DNA of 64,000 nt from Botryosphaeria dothidea (Eukaryota > Ascomycota > Dothideomycetes > Botryosphaeriales > Botryosphaeriaceae). The stretch spans positions 3,224,001 to 3,288,000 of the forward strand of contig WWBZ02000022.1 of NCBI GenBank assembly GCA_011503125.2, given 5' to 3'. The translations under genes and the position numbers were made by a program. The first letter of the stretch is position 1; every line of letters starts with the position of its first letter. The notes under the pieces were generated by a model, which was given only the letters and a program-made list of their open reading frames with translations, made no database searches and was not told the DNA's origin. Shown here in pieces: positions 46,101 to 56,655 of the stretch.

Positions 46101-48117
46101 GTCACTAGTAGAGATGAAGGATTCTATCAAAATGAAGGGCAAGGAGCGAGACCACAGCCGTCGTGGGAACCAGAACTTGAGCAAGTACGAGAGAGATCTC
46201 ATCGTCGTCAGACACTGGGAAGACCAATATATGAGGAAGAGCGAAGATCTGGGACTTGTCCTCAAACAGCCCCACTTCATCAATCACAACTTCTATGGAG
46301 AACATGAAGAACCGGAGACGGAATGGTCCTTGGTGGGTCTGAAATGGGATAACCCTTACAGCCAATCACATACCCCCTTCGACCCTCCCTCATTTGACGA
46401 GACCGATGAAAGCGATTCTCCGGATGGTTTCGTCGTGGAGACTGGCAGAAGCCGCAGAAAGACCGCTGGGGCGGGTGCAAGGGCTCCGAAACGTCGTAGA
46501 CGCACAACCGTCGTGGATACAGCAGATGGTACCACTGCAGAACCTCCACGCCGCCGCCAAAGAGCTGCCAGGCCGCCAAAAGCTTATTTGAGCCGTGCGC
46601 CGACACAGGATCCGCTCTGTGTTATTTCCACTGCAGATACCAAGAAGCTCTTGTATGCCATGGTGGTGGTACAGTCGCTCCTCGGTGGTCTCGAGGGCTA
46701 CACGAGCTGGGATCAGATACGAAAGATCTTCAGCACGCACGACCGTTGGGATCTCACCTCTTTCCGGAACCGCTGGGTTTGGCTCAAGACGCGCTGCGCT
46801 GATGTGGTCGAGAACCTCTTCGATGAGTTTCAACAGGCATATCTTCTCGCATACGAATGTGGAGATGTTCCGGCCATCGACTACGACAACGTCGATGCCT
46901 ATGACTGGCCGTTTATTGTCAAATGGACAATGCAGAACATCAGCATCAAGCCGCCCAAGGAAGCCGATCCTCATGCAGATCTCCCTCCCACGCGAAAGAA
47001 ATTGGATGGCGCATTTGAGGTCAAGGAGCTCAACGAATGGGCCGGGCCGCCAAAGGAATCTATGTACAATGAGGGCTGTCTTTCCACACGGCGAAAGGAG
47101 TTGACTCAGCAATACTCCTTCTATTTGCCACTGACGCACCATCCCAAGCCTCAGCAAAGGTCTTCTGCGCATCCATTCTCTCAGAAGGCTCTCGACCGTG
47201 CTAAGACCTGGGTTCGCGCCACTATTGTGGCTCCAGAGGAGCAATTCGATAGGGATAGCTTCGGTGAAAAACTCAAGAAGCTTGACAATAAGCTCGTCAC
47301 CAAAGCCACCTCAGAACTTATCTCGACCAAGTATTTCCGCGACGAGCAGAAGGGCCGCACGAAGCCAGGTCGCAATTACGGTGTCGACCGGACTTTCCCT
47401 AAGGCATTCGAGCGCCAGCTTCTCCCCACTCAGCTTCTTGACGCCCTTCAATTCAAGGAGAACCTTGATCGTGCTTTCTCGAGCGGCGCGCCGTCTTACA
47501 CCATCTCCAACGCTGCCAACGATGGCCACGTCCTCGCGACCATTACCCTCGCACAAAGCGGGCTCGTCAAGGTCACGTCTGTTCTACCCCCGGTCGACCA
47601 TACCATCGGCAAGCCCTTCCCCCGCCTTACCAAGTGGGGCTTTACGGAAGGCCACTACAAGACGGTGCAGATGGACCGTGGTCGCTTGACTTGGCGTCTT
47701 GACATCATGCCCACGGAGCGCTACATCTATGGCAATCCCCTGCTCAAGACACGCGAACTGAGCGCACTTCCGCCGCCGCCGTTACCCGCGAAGGGCGGCG
47801 ATCATGACGGGTTTATCCCTCTGTGGGCGGATTTATTCAACCGGACGATTGAGGAATGGTGGCGCAAGGTCGTCACGGCGATCGTGCACGTCGTGTTTGG
47901 CCGACCGGGTATCGGGCTAGAAGGCATCAGGAAGGCGTTGAAGGATGCGATGGATGAGTGGGAGATTGAGTTGTGTGTAGGATGGTTGGTGCAGGTTGGA
48001 GCGTTTGAAGAGATGAAGTTGGGGTTGAAGGATGGGGAGAAGGCGAGGGGTTGGAGGTTGGGTGAGTGGTGGTGGTGCGTCCTTGGGGAGCGCGCTTCGG
48101 AAGTGCCTGGAGCTTAA
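40114..48117 (+). CDS. TFIIIC largest subunit (B-block binding, Tfc3/Sfc3)
   Basis: Two exons, 40114-40180 and 40448-48117, give 2578 residues. The 267-nt intron has donor GTACGT and acceptor CCACAG; the join reads ...LRGEQ-G-ASTSDFKNLV in phase. Residues ~120-230 are the winged-helix B-block binding domain (RIPRHEFIILSIIAAHGEKG, GQDKRSVPKRTDNLAKHGYI). Further winged helices follow (LYDRFFDILMDILQDCKIVT; DIIKTTGHSGSTTAIIRDQG). The middle is long and disordered with AT-hooks (RKRGRPRKDPNAPP; KKRGRKPKAQTP). A C-terminal third (~residues 1450-2578) contains more helical modules, one starting ILSFNRTKLLVDILEKCGGV. It recognises the B box of tRNA genes and recruits TFIIIB for RNA polymerase III. 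Very long exon 2 without stops supports a functional gene. Confidence 0.92.
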
Positions 48118-48499
48118 GAGGTAGATGGAGACGGGGTTAGAGGTGGTATTGGACATATGGTTTGTTTTCCCCTCTTTCGTTTGCGCAGAAGCGGCTTGCT
48201 TTTGCTGCTCTGGCTGGCTTTCTTTGGTACTTATTTTTGGTTCTTACCTTCTGAGGAGATTTCATCTTCTAATCAAAAGTTCTTTCGTTTTTTCCGATGC
48301 TGTAGCGGTTTTGAGCATCATTGGCAACATACGATTCTGGGTATTTACAAAGAAGCGTAGTAGTAGGATGAAAGAAATATAGGCATGATCAAATACGGAT
48401 AACATCAATTTATCGACCAAATCACTGATTGAAAAGCCCTTCCTCTTGCTCCTACCTACTGCAGACTGTACGGCGACGCCAAATGCTCCACGCTCGCAG
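48118..48499. other. Convergent 3' flanks
   Basis: 382 nt between the TFIIIC stop (plus) and the HET-domain gene stop (minus). T-rich, no gene seen. Confidence 0.5.
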
Positions 48500-50458
48500 T
48501 CATCGCATGCGAAAAACTTCGCCCGGTTCCTTCAAACTACCCTCAAGCTCGTCCAGTTCCATAAGACCATCAACATATGCATCACCAATATACGTCGCAT
48601 AATCCGCCCCGGAACTTTGAGTCTTCATAAACCGCAGCACATGAAGTGGCCTGCTCCCACACAGCACGCACACGATATCCCCGGGTTCCATGTGCGGCGG
48701 GCCAAGCCCCAGATGCCCATCAACAGTGCTGAAAAACGTGCGGCCGGTATCTCGCTCAATCACCTCACAGCACTGCCCGAGAAGCCGTCTCGTCTCTCCA
48801 GAGAGGCCTTCTTCGCTGCAAGTCTGGCAGAGGGTTTCAGATGCCGCAGGCCACACCGAACGTGTCGCGTTGGCATCGTCGAGCGGACTGAAGTACTTCT
48901 CTTGGGCCAACACAAAGAAACGGGTCATGACGTGGTTTCCGAAGTCGGAGTAGATGGAAGATGCGTTCGAGACTCCGTCGCCGGCGTGCACACGGATGTA
49001 GCAAGGCGGCGTGTTGTTGTTGGACTGGTGCACTTCCTGCGCGAGGTCGCGGCACTGCGGCTCCCAGGACACCCAGTCTTCGACGCGGGCGGGATCGGAG
49101 ATGTTGTACAGGTTCTGCTGTGCACTTATGTCTTTGACCGTGCGCTCGACAGTGGCTCTTCTGAATCCGGGGATTTCTAATATTTTGTCGTTGTCGTCAT
49201 CCACGTTCGGAATACGAACGCCGGTGCTATGGCGGTGGCCATGTGATCTATTTGAGATTCCTGCGCGGTAATGTTTGTGCTTGAAGTAGAAAGTCCTGTA
49301 CAAAATTGGGGCAGATAAATCTGGACACCAAGATGGCCTCTCGGTGCTCTGTCCCGGCACATATGTTGACAGTGATAGCACCTCGAAGCGAGTGTCGTAT
49401 TTGAGTAGGACTTTGAAAAAGCGCATGTACGTTTTCCAGTAGTGCTCACGATCTTCGTCGCTATAGCCGACGAGCGGTGCGAGCTCTTCCTGCAGATTCC
49501 TGTCAAGCAGCCCGAAGACGCTCCAGATCCGGTCCACGGGCTCCCTGGATCCAAGGCTGTAGCTGGGTGACAGTAAATCCGGAACATATGATGTCGGGCA
49601 TTTGCCCTCGCTCTGAACCAAGTCTCTGAACAAGCCGATGTCCTTGAAGGGGAAGCAGTATGGTGATGCTCTGTTGTTTCTCTGCTTCTTCAGAAACAGG
49701 TTGACATCCCATGGTCCTTCTTCCAGTAGACCGTCGATGCGCGCAAGTACGGTAAAGTCAAGACTGTATGGTCCGCACATGACAACGCTATCTCTGGCCA
49801 ATACGGCTTCCTGGAAGGTCCAGAGCCGGAAAGACCATTCCCGATCCAATATTTCACGTAGCCCAGACCAGACAGGGCCGATTTCTTCATCAAAAAGGCC
49901 CGGGTTTCGGTGCTCCCAGTGGAACGGACAGGCATGACTGCCGTCCTCCAGTGTTTTCAAAACGACCGAAGCTTCCTTGAAGAAGCTATCAGTGTATCTT
50001 CCAGACGGCCCGAGCCATACAATGGCGTGTGGAGCGCCGGCAAATATCGAGCTCATCATCCGTATCTGAACGGCCTTTTCTTGGGGATCTTCCTGATTGA
50101 TGTAAAGTGCATCCATCCAGAGAACGCGGAGCGGAACATCTGAGCTCCATCTGTCTTGGTTCAGATTGTAGCGGTAGAGGTGCTGTAGCAATTCTTTGAG
50201 AGTTGGCGTAACCCGAACACGCTTGTCGTTACAATGGATCGTCTCGGTCCGGTCTTCCGTGCCCCAGGCATATGACACGGCTTCAAAGTTTAGGCCGGGA
50301 GAAAGCTGGGTTGCTCGTAACTTGCAGACAACTTCGTCGTCTCCTTTGATCACAATCAAGAGGCGAATCCAGCCTTCTAGCAAGGGCTCATAGAGCTTCG
50401 AGCAGAAAAACAAGTGAGAGTTCGAAAAAAACATATATTGCCGCATCACCGGGAGCAC
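48500..50458 (-). CDS. HET-domain (heterokaryon incompatibility) protein
   Basis: One exon of up to 652 residues. The HET domain occupies about residues 20-230: YEPLLEGWIRLLIV, FEAVSYAWGTEDRTETIHC, LRVLWMDALYINQEDPQEKA, VQIRMMSSIFAGAPHAIVWLG and the closing FRLWTFQEAVLARDSVVMCG, all canonical blocks. The C-terminal 400 residues are the variable part found in this class. HET proteins trigger cell death or growth arrest after fusion of incompatible strains and are often polymorphic accessory genes. No NACHT, WD40 or other partner domain follows. Start may be 50458 or the Met at 50446 or 50434. It is intact, with no frame damage. Confidence 0.93.
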   Translation of the reverse strand: MLPVMRQYMFFSNSHLFFCSKLYEPLLEGWIRLLIVIKGDDEVVCKLRATQLSPGLNFEAVSYAWGTEDRTETIHCNDKRVRVTPTLKELLQHLYRYNLNQDRWSSDVPLRVLWMDALYINQEDPQEKAVQIRMMSSIFAGAPHAIVWLGPSGRYTDSFFKEASVVLKTLEDGSHACPFHWEHRNPGLFDEEIGPVWSGLREILDREWSFRLWTFQEAVLARDSVVMCGPYSLDFTVLARIDGLLEEGPWDVNLFLKKQRNNRASPYCFPFKDIGLFRDLVQSEGKCPTSYVPDLLSPSYSLGSREPVDRIWSVFGLLDRNLQEELAPLVGYSDEDREHYWKTYMRFFKVLLKYDTRFEVLSLSTYVPGQSTERPSWCPDLSAPILYRTFYFKHKHYRAGISNRSHGHRHSTGVRIPNVDDDNDKILEIPGFRRATVERTVKDISAQQNLYNISDPARVEDWVSWEPQCRDLAQEVHQSNNNTPPCYIRVHAGDGVSNASSIYSDFGNHVMTRFFVLAQEKYFSPLDDANATRSVWPAASETLCQTCSEEGLSGETRRLLGQCCEVIERDTGRTFFSTVDGHLGLGPPHMEPGDIVCVLCGSRPLHVLRFMKTQSSGADYATYIGDAYVDGLMELDELEGSLKEPGEVFRMR

Positions 50459-51426
50459 CAGCTGAATTGACCCAACAAACTCCCCTCTCCACTATCATGC
50501 CATCAGATGATCTTCGATTATCGTGAAGGCTTAGTCACTTGACGATGCGCTGCGGACCTCGACGTAAATGGACCTCCATTCACAGAGAGCCAAATTGGAG
50601 AACCCCGCAGTCCAATATAACACACTTAACCGATGCCCCACCTGGTGCGCATCTTTTCTGCTTTGATGGCCCTGTTCCTTGTCCGGTAGGGATTCTATCA
50701 AATCCATCCATCCTCCACGGCTGGTTCGGGAAAGCTTCCGTGGATAAGCAAGCTTACAACCCATAGTCAGCCAAGCAAATGAGTCCTCGGGGCTACTGAA
50801 GCAGTGAACCCCTGCGTTATTGTGTTGTGTATATACTACAGGTAGCGGTGGCAAAGGCCCCGCAGAGTATCAACACTCTGCCAAGAGTGGCGGGAGTCGC
50901 GCTGGCGGGAGGCCTTTGCTGCACCGCATCAAGCAATTTCAGACAGACTGAGCCTATTGAATTACTGGAGGAATCTCGAAAGCGAAAGTACAGGCGCCGC
51001 AAGTCCAATCATATCAAGATGCTGATACATACCAACAAGCAAAATCAAGTCCCACCGTTGCTTCGCAAGCCATGACGTGCCTGATGACTTGAGTAGTGGA
51101 AACTATGCTGCCTTTTTTTTTCTTCAGTAGGACATTTCTGTGCCTAGAGCTGTCTCTATCATGCAGCTGAGCTTCCACCACGTTGTTTGCAGCCAAACCG
51201 TCAAAATGTTTGTTGCTGGAAATTGCTAGAAATCGGCGACAAGTTTGCATAGCTTCCATGGCTTTGAACGCCAAAGCGCACCAGATTTCTTTCATAAATG
51301 TCATTGTTCCCGCATTTACGCAGTCTAAAACGTCATTCCATCAGAAACCTTACTCCAGAAGACTCCGTCAACAACACTCTTCCCCTTCATTTCCTTTTAT
51401 TTGACCACGGCGGAACACAGTCCAAC
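50459..51426. other. Divergent intergenic region
   Basis: About 970 nt between the HET gene start (minus) and the gene C start (plus). A 107-residue minus frame at 50531-50854 has no recognisable domain. No supported gene. Confidence 0.4.
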
Positions 51427-52311
51427 ATGTCTCCTCCTTTCTCCACCATGCACATCCACATCGGCACACCCATAACCATGCCGACACCGCTCCACGCCCA
51501 ACCCACAAGCACGATGACCCCGCACCGCGCCGCATGGTCTCTCTACATCTCCAACTCCCCGCCGCAAGCCGCAAGCCCCCCGCAGCCCGCCTTCCAGCAC
51601 GCCCGCAACGCCTCCCACGACTCCGGCTACCACGGCCTCAGCCCGCCGCCGCACCTCCCTCATTCTCACGACCACCAAGACCACCCGTTCTTCGACCATG
51701 ACCACAACCCCATCCCGACACCTCCGCCCACTCCCGCTCTGCCCCCCGCGCCGCTGTCGCTCCAACCCGCCACGCGCGGCGCGAACGGAGGCGCCGGCGA
51801 CGACCCCAAGCCCGAGGTCTACATCCCGCTGGTCGGCGCCGTCGCGCCGGCGGAGCTGCGCCGGTGGGAGGCAGCCGGGTACCGGGTGAAGTACTTTTGG
51901 AAGGGCAGGGTGCCGCTGGTGCTGGAGGGCGAGGGCGAGAAAGGTTTCCCGCGGTACATCGACTTCGACGGGTCGGGCGAGGCGCCGCAAGTGCCGGCGG
52001 TGCCGTCGGCCGCCGAGGGAGAGGGGGCGAGGGGGAAGTTGGGCCTGTTTGGCGCGAATGAGCGGTGGGTGCCGGATCCGAGGGGCCGCTGGGGGGAGTC
52101 GAGGCTGGATCCGAGCGCGAGGGAGTTCGCGCCGTCGGTGGGGTGGTGGAGGGCGTTGAGGGGAGATGGTGTGAGGGATGGCTGGGATGCGGGATGGGAG
52201 CAGCCGTGGGAGGGTTATGCGGGTGGGGGTTGGCGGCAGGGCGGGCTTCGTCAACGCGGTCTGGGGAGGGGTGTGTCGGAGTGGTTGAAGAATAGACCGG
52301 CCCGACAGTGA
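51427..52311 (+). CDS. Orphan protein C with AG-aromatic-x-V motif
   Basis: One exon; 294 residues from the ATG at 51427 (337 if the upstream ATG at 51298 is used). Residues 1-128 are Pro/His/Ser-rich and disordered. Residues 131-156 are the shared compact segment (VYIPLVGAVAPAEL, Trp147, AAGYRVKY), and the next ~20 residues (GRVPLVLEGEGEKGFPRYIDF) look folded too. The last third is Trp/Gly/Arg-rich (RWVPDPRGRWGESRLDPS, VGWWRALRGDGVRDGW, GGWRQGGLRQRGLGRG) with four or more Trp-Gly/Gly-Trp pairs. No signal peptide or membrane span. The ATG at 51427 gives a better context than 51298, but either is possible. Function is unknown. Confidence 0.7.
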   Translation: MSPPFSTMHIHIGTPITMPTPLHAQPTSTMTPHRAAWSLYISNSPPQAASPPQPAFQHARNASHDSGYHGLSPPPHLPHSHDHQDHPFFDHDHNPIPTPPPTPALPPAPLSLQPATRGANGGAGDDPKPEVYIPLVGAVAPAELRRWEAAGYRVKYFWKGRVPLVLEGEGEKGFPRYIDFDGSGEAPQVPAVPSAAEGEGARGKLGLFGANERWVPDPRGRWGESRLDPSAREFAPSVGWWRALRGDGVRDGWDAGWEQPWEGYAGGGWRQGGLRQRGLGRGVSEWLKNRPARQ

Positions 52312-52502
52312 ATTGATGCTGGAACGGAAACTCTTAGATTGAGTCGGGTTGGCAGTGTCGGGATACGACGTAATGCAAGGTCTGATGGCGTTGATAGTTG
52401 ACCCTCCAGAAAGAGAATGGATGGGTGGTTGAGATGTGGAAACCCAGAATATTCGTGAGAAAAGGGAGCTTCCAGGTTCTTGTTCTTCGAAAGCACTTCA
52501 TC

Positions 52503-53458
52503 TCAGAAATGTTGCCATGAGAGATTCTCGGTGATTCTCGCCTCAATTTTGAAAGGAACATTTTCCAGCTTCGGCACCGTGTCTGGGTCCGTAGTAAGCA
52601 CGATGACTTTGAAATTTGGCACGTGGGTTATCCTCTGGAGAAATGCCATGACTCTGAGGACTAAATCGGTGTTCATGGAACTAATTGTGATGTTTAGTTG
52701 ACGAAGGCCGAGAATATTGGCAAGGATTGTGCTAGCTGCCTCCCAATTCTCTAAGTCGGAGTGTAGCTTAAATCGGCTCAGTGTCTCACAGAACTGTAGA
52801 GAGCGGATGGATTGAAAACGTTGAGGAAGAATACCATTTGACAAGAAGCGGAGGGTGTCCATCTGACTGAAATCGAATGTATTGTGTGAATAAAGCATTA
52901 GAATAGCCTCTGAATACCTGTCATTGAAGTCAGCAACAACGCCACGAAGAAATTGTCTTTAGAGAAGATGGCAAGGAGCATACATTTGCCGACATGCCAG
53001 TAACAAACTCGGAAGCGAGGAAAAAAGGGACTAGAGTCGGAGGGAAAGCCTTGAAGTGCATGGGCAACATCACTAGGGTGCCATGAGCCATTACCCAGGA
53101 TGTGCCAGCGACGATAACACTTATGTGCAAAGGTTGGCGCGTGAGGATATTCCTCGATGCACTTCACTGCAAGGAGTTTCCCGCTAACCCACCCAATGTG
53201 GATGACACCTGGATTCACAAGTAGTTCTTCGTAGATGAGTAAGCGGATCTCCTTGGGCAGGGTTGAGAAGAAGGACGACTGCTCTTGCGTACAGGAAAGA
53301 GCGTCGGTTATCGAGAGGGGGCGCGGGCGTTGGATTGGCAAACTCGGTGGCGGAATGGCAGGCGGGAGCGGATTGTCCGTGAAACGTTTAGGCCCACGGA
53401 AGACAAATATCCAATCGTCCAGTTCACGGCGGCATCGCCGGTAAAAAGATTTCATCAT
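52503..53458 (-). CDS. DUF7730/F-box-like protein; exon join unresolved
   Basis: The first part (53458-52984) reads basic N terminus, Pro-rich spacer, then FFSTLPKEIRLLIYEELLVN, the classic start of fungal DUF7730/F-box-like proteins. The second part (within 52917-52503) reads EAILMLYSHNTFDFSQMDTL and continues to a stop at 52503 with Leu-rich content. The obvious GT..AG intron 52918-52983 (66 nt) joins the parts one base out of frame. A second acceptor (TATTCAG) would create a TAG codon. A GC donor at 52997 would fix the frame (intron 80 nt) but is weaker. So this is either a GC-AG intron or a gene with a single-base frameshift. Role probably protein interaction/ubiquitin-related or unknown; confidence in family is moderate. 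Confidence 0.6.
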
Positions 53459-54122
53459 AGAGTATGGTTATTATGAGATTATAAGCTCAGATTGAGGCTG
53501 CTCGTATGTCAAGACAAAATGCGAGAGATCAACAAGGACAACGGACACCGGGTTGAGGTGATTTGTAGAACAACTATAAGCCGCGGGTTTGTCGTTCTGT
53601 TTTTAACTTGCTGGAAATGTGGGATAGGTTGGCTGCGGCGTTGGTTTTGTTGGCTGCAGCTGCCTTGGCTGTGCTGCGCCACTCCCTGTTGTTTGATTGG
53701 CCATGAACTTAGCGCTGCTATTGAACAAGTGGGTTATTTGTATAGGGAGTGAAGTTCATCGTAGATTGGCATGAGGAGGAAGAGGGTAGGTGACCCGGTC
53801 CCTCTTACATAGTAGCTATATAACAAATTCTCGGTGTTGACCCTTGGTTCAATCAGACCCTGTTCCTCCCAACAGCTGCGTTGTTCTCAGATTGTCATTA
53901 CCAATTCAGAGTAAGACGATCGGCAAGAGCACAGACGCAGAAGAGATGAGAAGCGGGCATCTACTAGAAATCAATATTTAAAGCTAGCGGCTCTATTAGA
54001 CAGTGGTTGCTATTATTCAAGCCGATACCACAACGAAGATACCTCATAGACGTGGAAAAAGGTGTCCTTCTGAAGGTAAGAAAGTTTCCGGCTTGCTACG
54101 TTACGATCTTCTACCATGTCCC
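53459..54122. other. Intergenic, AT-richer
   Basis: About 660 nt between the DUF7730-like gene start and the metalloprotease-like gene's 3' end. By eye it is more AT-rich than the core block. No gene seen. Confidence 0.4.
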
Positions 54123-55566
54123 TCAATCAACATTTCCGAATGGTGTCGATTCCATCTTTACTTCCTTGACCAGGGTAACGAAACGATCAAAAGCATGGTT
54201 GGCTTGGGACGTTGGCCACTCTAAGCCCCGGCGCTGCGGTGAAGTTGTGGAAATAGATCCATCGTCAGTTATGAACTTTGATGGATTCAGGTTAAGTAGA
54301 CGTATTCCTGTGAGAGTATTCCAGTTAAAAAAAAACGTCACAGATATGGATATCAAAACTCACCTGATCCAAACAAGGCCAGATTATCCGGGTTGTTAGT
54401 TGCACGTTCATGGCGCAGCTGGTATTCTGCATCGCGATATGTCACAGGGCCCCTCTCAACCAGTCTTCTACTGGCTTCCCATCCGTATGCTCGTTTATAT
54501 AGAGTGTTATCAAAGTCTTTTACGGCCTGTTGGAGAATAAGCTGGAGTTTCAATGAAACAGCATATCTGAGCATACTAACATCTTCGAGAAGGACACCGC
54601 GTTTGCTTGGATTATCTCGCTCTCTCCCCTGAGCACCGACTCTCGTGTGACACATCTGAAAATAGTGAGCTTATGATAGCCCTCTGGGCAAAGTTACATA
54701 CTTCGTGCAGGACAACCTTGTCCAGAAGCTGGTACCCGTCGATTTCTTGAAAAGGCCAACCGTGAAATTTCACAAATATCTTGACGCCGAGTTTTGTAAT
54801 CAGCTGCCTCGGGACGTCTGACCAGGACTATAGTACTCTCAGCGTTGAAGGGAGGGAATGCCTTACCTTGAAAGGCTTGTCTTTGTACCAGCTCCTGAAC
54901 CAACTACAGATTGTAACGGACGATGGAAATTGTCTTCCGGCCGTCTTTTCGTCCACCTCGAACGCAGTGGTAATGGCCAAGGTCTTGTCAGATCCGCCTT
55001 GGCACTCTGTAATCTTGCTTTGCGCCTCAAAATCCTTGACATGGTATCCTATTACTGCACTGCGTCAATTTAGAGTATTAAAACATATTTTCAGGAAACT
55101 CTGTACCTGTGTCATCCCAAACCTGATTCTGCCCGGGCCTTTTGTCTTTCGTTGGTCTTTTCTTCATCCTTTTCAGATCATCACAAAAGAAGACAATCTC
55201 TGTCTCAAGAAACCATGGATTGTTATGCTCGTTGCGGGCCTCGAGGATGCCTGAGAAGGTCTCCATGAGTGGCGTAGTTATTTCATCGTCGATTTCATGG
55301 CCTGGCTGGACAAAAAGTAAAGAAATCAATCGATCGATCCGCTCGTCTCGTCTGTTAAGCGCATTAACAGCCTGGCTGGCCATGTTGAAAGCTTCTCAGA
55401 TACTGGCTTGCATCATCAGACGATCTGAAAGCGTGAGAAATCTAGTAGAACATAGCGGGCTGGTAATGAAGTTACCTGTGCCTGTACAAGACTCATGTAT
55501 GTGATAACCTCTGACCGCGTCCACCAAAACTGAGAGAAGGGCAAGGTTAAAATGAAAAATTAGCAT
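54123..55566 (-). CDS. Secreted zinc-metalloprotease-like protein (HExxH), multi-exon
   Basis: Exons by hand: 55566-55476, about 55394-55107, 55054-54867, 54803-54702, 54655-54364, 54307-54123; total about 381 residues (363 if the in-phase candidate intron 54527-54580 is removed). Phases agree at every join, with short introns (46-81 nt). A signal peptide (MLIFHFNLALLSVLVDAVRG) is followed by a helical first half (AFNMASQAVNALNRRDERID, METFSGILEARNEHNNPWFL), paired cysteines, FPSSVTICSWFRSWYKDKP, and VVLHE joined across intron 54656-54701 to MCHTRVGAQG. This makes H-E-M-C-H, a zinc-binding HExxH. The layout fits fungal secreted metallopeptidases of the HExxH/HRxxH kind; the third zinc ligand was not identified. 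The exon 2 acceptor (55394 or 55391) is the weakest join. Confidence 0.72.
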
Positions 55567-56032
55567 TTTAGAGATTGATTCGATGATAGACATGCCAGGA
55601 ATACTGAAGAGATGATTGTGGATGACTTCATGGTTCTTATACCGAAGCCATGAGCCAAGATTCCCATTGTATCTTTCGGAATCTCCTGAAACTAGAGTTT
55701 TCGGACACTCCTGGCTGATAAGGTTCTCGACACGTTGCATGGCATCATGCAGTCAGTTCCTGGCCAATATGCATTCTTACACTTCATGTCCAACATAGAC
55801 AATCGATGTGAAGGAGACGAGATCCGCTTTGCAGGTATGTTTTCAGCTATGACATATTAACTGGACCACAGATTTTCGACAAGTATCTTTGCGGAAAGTT
55901 GGCTGCGTTAAACCCCCGGTGGAGGATGTTGAGCGATCAAATTTGAGCAGGGTTCTGTAGGGCTTAGAACGATCTCGATGAAGACAAATGATTCGAATGA
56001 GTGAAGTTGCAACAAAGACGATGAGAAATGCC

Positions 56033-56054
56033 GATGTTGTGTTGGCGGCGTAGC
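56033..56054. repeat. 22-nt direct repeat, copy 1
   Basis: Starts GATGTTGTGTTGGCGG and ends CGTAGC. It is identical to positions 56215-56236, with no further similarity on either side. Confidence 0.9.
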
Positions 56055-56214
56055 TTGGGCAGTGCGGCGGAGTGTTGAGGGACCGCACCATGTTGGTGGC
56101 ATGGGCGATTACGTCGAAGCACATGAAGCTTACAAGGGGTGTAAAAGATATGGTGGATTAGCACATTATGGCTGGTTCATCGAAAATATGGCAGTTGATG
56201 GTATGCAGGAACTT

Positions 56215-56236
56215 GATGTTGTGTTGGCGGCGTAGC
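56215..56236. repeat. 22-nt direct repeat, copy 2
   Basis: Exact second copy of 56033-56054, 182 nt further right, in the same divergent promoter region. Confidence 0.9.
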
Positions 56237-56655
56237 AGGTGAGAATGTGTTGGAAATTGAGTTGATTTGATGATTCTCTGGATTGATGGCATGTCTCCCG
56301 AGAGGGGTATGAGAGGGTGCCTGCTATATAGACTATTTGACGCTAAACCCAATGCGGAGCATTCTGAGACGATATTTCCAACAGAATGCGGATAAGGCAC
56401 ATCATTTCGTTTCGACTCTTGTTTCAGACTTGTAGTTGGCGATGTAAATAGAAGATTCTCGGCGCAACGTCTTAGCCTTCTTTTTGTTGGTCCCGTGCAC
56501 GAATGCGGCGTAGAGCGCTACTGTGCTTCGATGCTGTCCGATTACCGTAGTCGACAGGATTCACTTGAGTTGCTGCAGTCATACAGTTCAGTCAAATAGA
56601 GAAGAAGTGACCTCGTTGAGTCCACAAATCTGAGTCCTGAGCAAAGATTCTCAAC

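Larger units (their letters stand above)
55567..56655. other. Divergent promoter region of two secreted-protein genes
   Basis: 1.09 kb between the metalloprotease-like start (minus, 55566) and the secreted-protein start (plus, 56656). It contains a 22-nt exact direct repeat (56033 and 56215). A 93-residue minus frame at 55843-56124 with one hydrophobic stretch is possible but not supported by splice or family evidence. Confidence 0.5.

Noticed and set aside
55843..56124. 93-residue minus-strand frame with one hydrophobic stretch
   Set aside because: No signal peptide at its start, no family, and it lies in the divergent promoter; kept only as a remote possibility.
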